DNA of 7,162 bases. Origin: Oscillospiraceae bacterium (GTDB taxonomy: Bacteria > Bacillota > Clostridia > Oscillospirales > Ruminococcaceae). The translations under genes and the position numbers were made by a program. Position 1 is the first letter of the stretch; each line of letters opens with the position of its first letter. Where the stretch lies: positions 1-7,162 of the forward strand of contig JAQUTM010000118.1 in assembly GCA_028694405.1 (NCBI GenBank), in the 5' to 3' direction. Of the stretch, positions 1 through 4,696 are shown in pieces. A model generated the notes under the pieces. The model made no database searches and was not told the DNA's origin. It was given only the letters and a program-made list of their open reading frames with translations.

Positions 1-1560
1 CGTCTGATACCGATTTATATATGCCGCAAACCCAGCCACGTCCTTTTTATCAGGCGCTACACACTCTTCCGTTTGACTTGCAAACACCGCTGTGTTTAAA
101 TAGTGTTCTAAGCTTTGGTATTGAGCTTTGTGCAGCGTAAAGGCAGCCAATAGTGCAATTCCCCACGCGCCGCCCTCACCTGCGGTTTTCATTACCGAAA
201 CAGAGGTATTTGTCGCCGCTGCCATTAAGCGCTGACCAACGTCTTTTGTCTTAAACAAGCCCCCATGTCCAAGCAGCTTATCCAGCTTGACGTTTTCTTG
301 CTCAAACAATATGTCTAATCCCAGTTTTAAAGTGCTCAAAGCAGCGTACAGTTGCATACGCATAAAATTAGCTAAAGTAAATTTGCTGTTTGGTGTGCGT
401 ACAAACAAAGGTCTGCCTTGCGTAAGATTGGTAATTGGCTCTCCCGAATAATAGTTATACGACAGCAGTCCGCCGCAATCTGCGTCGCCCTCCAAAGCCT
501 TGTGATAAAGTGTATCGTACAACTTTGATTTTGCTACGTCGTTACCCAACTCTACAGCCAGTTCTGCAAACAAGTGCACCCAAGCGTCTAAATCAGAAGT
601 GCAGTTATTGCAATGCACCATAGCCACAGGTTTTCCTGTAGGCGTGGTTACCATATCAATTTCAGGATACATTTTATCAAGCGGTTTTTCTAATACAATC
701 ATGGCAAAAATAGAAGTACCTGCAGAAACATTACCGGTGCGCGGCGCCACGCTGTTGGTGGCTACCATACCCGTACCTGCATCGCCCTCCGGCGGGCACA
801 GCAAGGCTCCCGCTTGCAAGATACCTGTTGGGTCTAACAGCTTTGCGCCCTGTGGGGTTAACGTGCCGGCGTGCTGTCCCGCAGGTAACACCTTTGGTAA
901 AATATCGGTCAATTTCCAGCCATAGTGTCTATCTGCCACCAATGCATCAAATTTGTTTATCATATCGGCATTATAAAAATTGGTTGTACTGTCAATAGGA
1001 AAAACACCTGATGCTTCTCCAACACCCAACACTTTTTGCCCTGTAAGCTGCCAGTGCACATACCCCGCCAACGTGGTAAGTGTGGCAATTTGCGGCACAT
1101 GCGCTTCTTGATTGAGCATTGCCTGGTACAAATGTGCAATGCTCCACCGCTGAGGAATATTAAAGTTAAACAGGGCAGAAAGCTTTTCTGCCGCCGGCTC
1201 TGTAATGGTGTTGCGCCATGTCCTAAATTCTGTTAGCTGTTTTTCGTCTTTGTCAAACACCAAATATCCATGCATCATGGCAGAAAAACCCACCGCAGCC
1301 AATTTAGTAAGTGGCACGCCGTAATCGGCTTTTACCTGCGCTGCTAAATTTTTATACGCTGTTTGCAGCCCTTTCCATACGTCCTCTAAGTGATAGGTCC
1401 AGATACCGTTTTCAAAACGATTTTCCCAATTATAATCTCCACTGGCAATCGGAAGATTTTCTTTTCCTATCAATACCGCCTTTATGCGTGTAGACCCCAG
1501 TTCAATTCCCAATACAGCTTCACCGTTTTTAATTATGTGCGACACTTGTTCTTTTTTCAT
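1..1560 (-). CDS. FGGY-family carbohydrate kinase, probable L-ribulokinase (AraK-like), 3' end cut by window edge
   Basis: This gene probably phosphorylates L-ribulose (or a related ketopentose) with ATP in the cytoplasm, the second step of arabinose catabolism. The reading frame is open for 520 codons from ATG at 1560 and has no stop before the left edge; comparable kinases are about 530 residues, so only a short tail is missing. The N-terminal phosphate-binding motif GIELGSTRIKAVLI is at residues 18-31. PPEGDAGTG at 257-264 carries the likely catalytic-base Asp260, and the C-terminal ATP-site glycine motif GEGGAWG is at 461-467. The run MVHCNNCTSD (314-323) is typical, from memory, of a clostridial FGGY group that replaces classical AraB. 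The start is supported by AGAGG seven bases upstream. It lies directly downstream of araR and its promoter carries AraR-type operators, which is the main argument for ribulose over xylulose as substrate. The FGGY kinase call is firm; the substrate is inferred. Confidence 0.85.
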   Translation of the reverse strand, partial: MKKEQVSHIIKNGEAVLGIELGSTRIKAVLIGKENLPIASGDYNWENRFENGIWTYHLEDVWKGLQTAYKNLAAQVKADYGVPLTKLAAVGFSAMMHGYLVFDKDEKQLTEFRTWRNTITEPAAEKLSALFNFNIPQRWSIAHLYQAMLNQEAHVPQIATLTTLAGYVHWQLTGQKVLGVGEASGVFPIDSTTNFYNADMINKFDALVADRHYGWKLTDILPKVLPAGQHAGTLTPQGAKLLDPTGILQAGALLCPPEGDAGTGMVATNSVAPRTGNVSAGTSIFAMIVLEKPLDKMYPEIDMVTTPTGKPVAMVHCNNCTSDLDAWVHLFAELAVELGNDVAKSKLYDTLYHKALEGDADCGGLLSYNYYSGEPITNLTQGRPLFVRTPNSKFTLANFMRMQLYAALSTLKLGLDILFEQENVKLDKLLGHGGLFKTKDVGQRLMAAATNTSVSVMKTAGEGGAWGIALLAAFTLHKAQYQSLEHYLNTAVFASQTEECVAPDKKDVAGFAAYINRYQT

Positions 1561-1570
1561 ATAAGTACCT

Positions 1571-1582
1571 CTTGTGTACAAT
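1571..1582. promoter_or_regulatory. Secondary AraR-like half-palindrome near the kinase start
   Basis: CTTGTGTACAAT contains the inverted arms TTGT/ACAA, but with a 10-bp core instead of the 12-bp core of the main site. Its centre is about 31 bp (three helical turns) from the centre of the operator at 1600-1615, and it touches the kinase ribosome-binding site. AraR of Bacillus subtilis is known to use phased operator pairs cooperatively, so a weak partner site is plausible. The match is imperfect. Confidence 0.35.
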
Positions 1583-1599
1583 ATTTAGTTTTTTCTTTA

Positions 1600-1615
1600 A
1601 CTTGTATGTACAACT
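1600..1615. promoter_or_regulatory. AraR operator of the kinase promoter
   Basis: ACTTGTATGTACAACT matches the AraR consensus ATTTGTACGTACAAAT at 13 of 16 positions and has the diagnostic TTGTA..TACAA arms. On the minus strand it starts about ten bases after the -10 hexamer at 1625-1630, so it covers the likely transcription start. A bound repressor would block initiation. AraR is encoded immediately upstream, and arabinose would be the expected inducer. Confidence 0.75.
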
Positions 1616-1624
1616 TGCAAGATA

Positions 1625-1653
1625 ATAATACCGCATTTTGCAGTACACTACAA
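1625..1653 (-). promoter_or_regulatory. Sigma-A-type promoter of the sugar kinase gene
   Basis: Reading the minus strand, the -35 is TTGTAG (1653-1648), the spacer is 17 bp, and the -10 is TATTAT (1630-1625). The expected start near 1618 falls at the edge of the AraR operator. The promoter lies between araR and the kinase, so the kinase can be transcribed independently of araR. Confidence 0.6.
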
Positions 1654-1710
1654 GGGCAAACGTTTCTAAAAAAGGAAGCTTACTTTTGTAGCAACCAACA
1701 AAATGCGGTA
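1629..1710. repeat. 12-bp perfect inverted repeat bracketing the kinase promoter
   Basis: TACCGCATTTTG at 1629-1640 is the exact reverse complement of CAAAATGCGGTA at 1699-1710, with 58 bases between. The left arm starts inside the -10 and fills much of the -35/-10 spacer of the kinase promoter; the right arm begins seven bases after the araR stop. On the plus strand the right arm is followed by GCTTTTTT, giving the form of a terminator with a large loop, but no plus-strand gene precedes it. A weak inner hairpin with a T-run (1668-1687, read on the minus strand) could end araR transcription. The element could also be a very small TA-flanked MITE-like insertion. Function is unknown. Confidence 0.6.
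1655..1669. promoter_or_regulatory. Possible cre (CcpA) site upstream of the kinase promoter
   Basis: Read on the minus strand, TTAGAAACGTTTGCC agrees with the cre consensus WTGNAANCGNWNNCW except at the third base and the last base. Its AAACGTTT core is palindromic. It sits directly upstream of the -35 element. Catabolite repression of arabinose genes by CcpA is established in Firmicutes, but one degenerate site is weak evidence. Confidence 0.35.
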
Positions 1711-1716
1711 GCTTTT

Positions 1717-2760
1717 TTATTCTGTAGGCATACTCCACGGCAGCACTACAGACTGTTCTGTTTTATTTTCTAATATATGCAGCAGCTTTTCTGCGGCAAT
1801 GCAACCTATTTGCTCTTTTGGATTACAAAGCGATAGAAACGGAACGGAAGTAAGCCGGGAAATGGTGCTGTTGTCAAAACTGGCAAGCTCAATTTTATCC
1901 GGAACTTTAATATTGTGTTTTTTCAATATTTTACTTACCTGCAATGCCACTTCGTCGTTATAGCAGACGACAGCTGTGCAGCCCTCTACCGCAGTCATGG
2001 TACAAGCTGTCAATAAGCTTTCACGATTTTCTGTGGTAAACCACATTACATGGTCATCTTCCACGGTAAGGCCTGCGCTTTGCAGCGCCTGTACATATCC
2101 CGCATATCGCCGATGACCTTGTATATCATCACTTTTAAAAATACCCGCTATTTTAGTGTGACCTTTTTTCAACAAATATTCACTTGCCATGCGGCCCCCT
2201 GCACGGTCATCTGCCACAACATAAACAGGGCTGGTTAAATCGGGATAAAACCCATTGATAAACACAACCGGCGTATTGGCTTGGCTAAATTGCTCATACA
2301 AATCTATATTCGGGTTAGGCAGCGCGGTTTTTGTGCCCTCTACAATTAAGCCGTCAATGGGTTTTTGCAGTAAATCCAATAATATACGGCGCTCGTTATC
2401 CACACGGTTTCGGGTGGCAGAAAGCATAGAGGTATACCCGTTTTTAGCCAAAACATGGTCAATCCCCTGTAAAATAGCGGGAAAAATATACTCTCCAATA
2501 TAAGTGGTTACTACTGCAATATTGTTAGTGGCAACTTTTTTAGGCTTTGTACTACGCACATAAGTGCCGCTGCCCTGCACTCTTGTGGTAAGACCCTCGT
2601 TTTCTAAAATGCTCATAGCTTGGCGTACAGTCTGGCGGCTATATCCTGTCTTTGCCGCAAGTTCGTTTTCACTGGGCAGCTTTTGCCCGCACAAGTATAC
2701 TTGTGTTTGAATGTCTTCACGCAGCTTTTGCGCAAGCTCGGCATACTTATGTTCACTCAT
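1717..2760 (-). CDS. araR: AraR, arabinose-responsive transcriptional repressor (GntR-type DNA-binding, LacI-type sensor)
   Basis: This cytoplasmic repressor of arabinose genes is 347 residues long; B. subtilis AraR is about 362. Residues 4-68 form a GntR winged helix-turn-helix (KLPSENELAAKTGYSRQTVRQAM, then the wing VQGSGTYV). A short linker with TKPKK leads to a LacI/GalR periplasmic-binding-like sensor domain from about residue 77, starting NNIAVVTTYIGEYIFPAILQ and including DGLIVEGTKTALPNPN, both characteristic of AraR rather than other GntR proteins. ATG at 2760 is preceded by AGGGAG about nine bases upstream. The gene has its own promoter with an overlapping operator and lies just upstream of the kinase it probably controls. 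Binding of arabinose is known for the family and expected here. Confidence is high in the family and good in the regulator's identity. Confidence 0.93.
   Translation of the reverse strand: MSEHKYAELAQKLREDIQTQVYLCGQKLPSENELAAKTGYSRQTVRQAMSILENEGLTTRVQGSGTYVRSTKPKKVATNNIAVVTTYIGEYIFPAILQGIDHVLAKNGYTSMLSATRNRVDNERRILLDLLQKPIDGLIVEGTKTALPNPNIDLYEQFSQANTPVVFINGFYPDLTSPVYVVADDRAGGRMASEYLLKKGHTKIAGIFKSDDIQGHRRYAGYVQALQSAGLTVEDDHVMWFTTENRESLLTACTMTAVEGCTAVVCYNDEVALQVSKILKKHNIKVPDKIELASFDNSTISRLTSVPFLSLCNPKEQIGCIAAEKLLHILENKTEQSVVLPWSMPTE
2690..2705. repeat. Perfect 16-bp palindrome inside araR
   Basis: CACAAGTATACTTGTG reads identically on both strands and covers codons 19 to 24 of araR. Its halves ACTTGT/ACAAGT resemble AraR half-sites but point outward rather than inward (ACAA..TTGT instead of TTGT..ACAA). 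It could be a downstream roadblock operator for some regulator or coincidence; the encoded residues are in a variable turn of the DNA-binding domain. Confidence 0.4.
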
Positions 2761-2798
2761 CTTTTAAAGCTCCCTAATCTGAATTGTAAACTTCACCT

Positions 2799-2828
2799 TA
2801 ATTGTATCATACAACTTTTCAGTTTCAA
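2799..2828 (-). promoter_or_regulatory. araR promoter with overlapping AraR-like operator (autorepression)
   Basis: On the minus strand the -35 is TTGAAA (2828-2823), the spacer is 16 bp, and the -10 is TACAAT (2806-2801). The palindrome TTGTATCATACAA (2802-2814), extended partly to 2799-2817, overlaps the -10 and the downstream spacer. It has AraR-type arms but an odd 13-bp core, one base longer than the standard 12-bp core. Binding here would shut off araR itself, as is known for AraR in Bacillus. Confidence 0.6.
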
Positions 2829-2858
2829 TTCTTTTTTGCCCTTTAAGCAATAATTTGT

Positions 2859-2892
2859 ATCTTTTTTTGTTTTATAAAAATAAATAAAAGAT
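2859..2892. terminator. AT-only inverted repeat between lrgB and araR, possible terminator
   Basis: ATCTTTTTTTGTTTT on the plus strand faces an imperfect complement ending AAAAGAT at 2892, giving a long but purely A-T stem with a few bulges. It is the only plausible transcription stop between the end of lrgB and the araR promoter. Without GC pairs, function as an intrinsic terminator is uncertain. Confidence 0.3.
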
Positions 2893-2937
2893 TTTGTTTC
2901 AAGACAGCCTTTAGCCCATATTGCCAAACAGCAAAGG

Positions 2938-3624
2938 TTAAACAGGTAAAAACATAGATAAAACAACTGAGATTAACCCGCATACCCCTATGGCAACGCC
3001 GCTCATAGCGCCCTGTACTTCGCCAATTTCTATGGCTTTTGTGGTACCCATAGCATGGCTGCACGCCCCAATGGCAAGGCCCTCGGCAACGGGGTTATCC
3101 ACCTTAAATATTTTTGCAAAATGGGGGGCAAGCACTGCACCGCTAATACCTGCTATCAATACGCCCACAATGGCAATCGGCACCAGACCGCCGCGCCCTT
3201 GGGCAATTTCTATGGCAATGGGGGTTGTACAGCTTTTGGGCAGCAACGCAGCACTTATCGCTTTATCTATGCCCAACAGCTTACAGCCTAACGTAACGCT
3301 AACCATACTGGAAAGGCTGCCCATTGTACAGCCCACTAAAACGGGTAAGGCATATTTTTTAAGTAATTTAATCTGGTTATAAATATTTAGTGCCAATAAG
3401 GCAGTTGCCGGCGGCAGCAGCATGTTTAAAACATCTGCGCCCTTGAAAAAGTTTTCCATTGGAATTTGAAATACCTTTATAACCAAAATACACAAAATAA
3501 TAGATACCAGCAGAGGATTTACCAAAGTTAGCTTGGTTTTGCGCTGTAAAACAGCGCCAAGCCGAAAGGTACCCAAACACAACACGATGCCAAATAAAGC
3601 AGAACCTGTTATTGCTTCTATCAT
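2938..3624 (-). CDS. lrgB: LrgB/CidB family membrane protein (antiholin-like)
   Basis: This integral membrane protein has 228 residues, normal for LrgB/CidB, with about six to seven hydrophobic segments. Family motifs are visible: LLPPATALLALNIYNQ (69-84), LPKSCTTPIAIEIA (128-141) and SHAMGTTKAIEIGE (189-202). LrgAB/CidAB were first described as modulators of murein hydrolase activity and cell lysis in Staphylococcus; B. subtilis relatives (PftAB) move pyruvate, and a plant relative carries glycolate/glycerate. Substrate or lysis role cannot be decided here. The start ATG at 3624 overlaps the stop of lrgA by four bases (ATGA), so the two are translationally coupled, and AAAGGAA sits just upstream inside lrgA. 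No LytTR-type regulator is in the window. The family is certain; the symbol follows family naming. Confidence 0.9.
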   Translation of the reverse strand: MIEAITGSALFGIVLCLGTFRLGAVLQRKTKLTLVNPLLVSIILCILVIKVFQIPMENFFKGADVLNMLLPPATALLALNIYNQIKLLKKYALPVLVGCTMGSLSSMVSVTLGCKLLGIDKAISAALLPKSCTTPIAIEIAQGRGGLVPIAIVGVLIAGISGAVLAPHFAKIFKVDNPVAEGLAIGACSHAMGTTKAIEIGEVQGAMSGVAIGVCGLISVVLSMFLPV

Positions 3625-4004
3625 TGCGCGTTCCTTTCCTTTTCTGTTTGGGTAGACCGGTCAACCAATTTCATGGTAGCCTTTACAGACCACGCTGTTA
3701 CGGCGTAAACAATAGGCGTAGACAAAAGACACACCAAAAAAATAGGCAGCCAGTTAGCCGCCAAAATGTCCCAATAGCGCAACACACTTACCCCTGCAGG
3801 TACAAATAAAACTGCGATGTTAGCCAGCAAAAAACCGGAAACAGATTGTATCTGCACTGTTTTTAACACCCCGCTTAAAAGCAGTAACAGCAAAAGCAAC
3901 ATTCCGATAATGCTGGAGGGAAACACAAACGGTAACACGCTTGCTATTGCCTCAGCACAAAGGCTTATGCCCAGTACGATTGCGATTTGTGCCAGTATAT
4001 TCAT
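3621..4004 (-). CDS. lrgA: LrgA/CidA family holin-like membrane protein
   Basis: This is a 127-residue protein with four predicted transmembrane helices (about 4-24, 29-50, 58-76 and 84-106) and a charged C-terminal tail (VDRSTQTEKERNAQ). It carries the family motifs PSSIIGMLLLLLLL (29-42) and FVPAGVSVL (67-75). It is the first gene of a two-gene operon with lrgB, and the pair are expected to act together in the membrane. The ATG at 4004 has AGAGAGG six bases upstream. The stop is TGA followed at once by TAG. It may act in lysis control or as part of a pyruvate or small-carboxylate carrier as in B. subtilis PftAB; nothing in the sequence separates these options. CidA and LrgA cannot be told apart by eye, so the symbol is conventional. 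Confidence 0.9.
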   Translation of the reverse strand: MNILAQIAIVLGISLCAEAIASVLPFVFPSSIIGMLLLLLLLLSGVLKTVQIQSVSGFLLANIAVLFVPAGVSVLRYWDILAANWLPIFLVCLLSTPIVYAVTAWSVKATMKLVDRSTQTEKERNAQ

Positions 4005-4104
4005 AATTATCCTCTCTTTTTTGCAAAAGTATCCCTACCCTCAGCACACTTTTATAATTATTTAAGCATTTTATATGCGTTTTTGCTAAAAAATACCTTG
4101 TATT

Positions 4105-4133
4105 ACTATATTGCTTTTTTAAAAAAATTGCAA
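4105..4133 (-). promoter_or_regulatory. Candidate sigma-A promoter for lrgAB
   Basis: On the minus strand TTGCAA (4133-4128) and TATAGT (4110-4105) are separated by 17 bp. This implies a 5' leader of roughly 95 bases before lrgA. The surroundings are so AT-rich that other -10-like sequences also occur, so this is the best candidate, not proof. Confidence 0.45.
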
Positions 4134-4292
4134 CCTTTTGCCCCCTACGCTTCCCGCAAAGGCGGGTGTAAAAATATAATATTCCCTATTAAAACCGCTT
4201 TTTATTTTATAAATAAAGTATGCTGGTTTGACTTTAAAACTTTAAAAATCGGTTTTTGTTTTAGCTCTTTAAAGGGACTTTTCGGCTTGGTA

Positions 4293-4302
4293 ATTTGTCC
4301 TA
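4293..4302 (-). promoter_or_regulatory. SpoIIID-binding consensus upstream of spoIIID
   Basis: The minus strand reads TAGGACAAAT, matching all positions of the SpoIIID consensus WWRRACARNY. It ends six bases before the -35 of the spoIIID promoter. Autoregulation of spoIIID is known in B. subtilis. The motif is degenerate, about one hit per 4 kb per strand by chance, so position gives most of the support. Confidence 0.45.
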
Positions 4303-4308
4303 TAAAAA

Positions 4309-4337
4309 GCATACTAAGCTTCATTTGCTCATATAGA
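4309..4337 (+). promoter_or_regulatory. Sigma-E-type promoter of spoIIID
   Basis: GCATACT (4309-4315) matches six of seven positions of the sigma-E -35 consensus KMATATT. After a 14-bp spacer comes CATATAGA (4330-4337), close to the -10 consensus CATACAMT. The spacer is the optimum length, and spoIIID is a known mother-cell sigma-E target, so expression early in mother-cell development is expected. Confidence 0.65.
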
Positions 4338-4360
4338 TATGGAAGAGGTATCTTGCAGCA

Positions 4361-4366
4361 AGGAGG
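4361..4366 (+). promoter_or_regulatory. Strong ribosome-binding site of spoIIID
   Basis: A full AGGAGG lies seven bases before ATG at 4374. It fixes the start: an ATG four bases earlier (4370) is out of frame, and starts further upstream in the long open frame would place this site inside coding sequence. Confidence 0.85.
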
Positions 4367-4373
4367 AGAATGC

Positions 4374-4625
4374 ATGAAAGGCGATCCCGATGAAAGAGCT
4401 GTACGGTTAGGAGAATATATTGTGGAAACAGGAGCTACCGTACGCAAAGCAGCAACAGTTTTTGGTATTAGCAAAAGCACTGTACATAAAGATGTAACCA
4501 CACGGCTGCAACGTCTTAACAAAGATTTGTACGCCAACGTACAAGTTATGCTAGGCCAAAATAAAGCACAGCGGCATTTGCGGGGCGGCATGGCAACAAA
4601 AGAAAAATATCGAAAGCTGAAATAA
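4374..4625 (+). CDS. spoIIID: SpoIIID, mother-cell sporulation transcription factor
   Basis: This small DNA-binding protein acts in the mother cell between the sigma-E and sigma-K stages, activating or repressing many sporulation genes. It has 83 residues; B. subtilis SpoIIID has 93, and the difference is a shorter C-terminal tail. The order of features is typical: ERAVRLGEYIVETGATVRKA at 7-26, a helix-turn-helix about 23-45 with the hallmark ISKSTVHKD (32-40), and the basic C-terminal motif RHLRGGMATKEKYRK (67-81), which also contacts DNA. The start is set by AGGAGG seven bases upstream, and a sigma-E-type promoter with a SpoIIID-like box lies upstream. It is transcribed alone and ends at a strong terminator; the mbl/mreB-type neighbour found next to it in Bacillus is absent. 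This gene shows that the organism, or its recent ancestor, forms endospores. Confidence 0.96.
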   Translation: MKGDPDERAVRLGEYIVETGATVRKAATVFGISKSTVHKDVTTRLQRLNKDLYANVQVMLGQNKAQRHLRGGMATKEKYRKLK

Positions 4626-4651
4626 CCGAATAATGTTTCTTCTATTACAGC

Positions 4652-4690
4652 AAAAGGCACTGTTTTGAAATAACCAAAACAGTGCCTTTT
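4652..4690. terminator. Bidirectional intrinsic terminator between spoIIID and glgA
   Basis: AAAAGGCACTGTTTTG (4652-4667) and CAAAACAGTGCCTTTT (4675-4690) form a perfect 16-bp stem with a 7-base loop. The arm ends supply T-runs on both strands. It begins 26 bases after the spoIIID stop and ends six bases before the glgA stop codon, so it serves both convergent genes. Confidence 0.92.
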
Positions 4691-4696
4691 ATTTGT

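Larger units (their letters stand above)
4005..4373. other. Divergent intergenic spacer between lrgA and spoIIID
   Basis: This 369-bp AT-rich stretch carries no convincing gene. It holds the candidate lrgA promoter on the minus strand (4105-4133), the sigma-E promoter and SpoIIID-like box for spoIIID (4293-4337), a small GC hairpin CCCGC-AAAG-GCGGG (4153-4166), and nested inverted repeats: AAAACCGCTTTTT (4191-4203) with AAAAATCGGTTTT (4244-4256), 12 of 13 pairs, and AGTATGCT (4217-4224) with AGCATACT (4308-4315), 8 of 8 pairs. The plus frame is open through it into spoIIID, but the encoded peptide has no recognisable domain. Confidence 0.6.

Noticed and set aside
435..1236. Plus-strand open frames opposite the sugar kinase
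   Set aside because: They are shadows of the minus-strand FGGY kinase, which is open and conserved over the entire interval.
2906..2937. Hairpin just after the lrgB stop (CCTTTGC with GC-bulge-AAAGG on the minus strand)
   Set aside because: Bulged stem, large loop and no adjacent T-run; too weak to list as a terminator.
4153..4166. CCCGC-AAAG-GCGGG hairpin as a terminator
   Set aside because: The stem is short and neither side is followed by a T-run in the right place; no gene ends next to it.
3987..4373. Long plus-strand open frame running into spoIIID, which would give a 212-residue fusion
   Set aside because: The upstream peptide is low-complexity Phe/Ile/Leu-rich translation of AT-rich spacer and of lrgA antisense; the strong AGGAGG and family start place the true ATG at 4374.
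4202..4660. Minus-strand open frame of 152 codons opposite spoIIID
   Set aside because: It is a shadow of spoIIID and its promoter region, has no ribosome-binding site of note and no recognisable domain.
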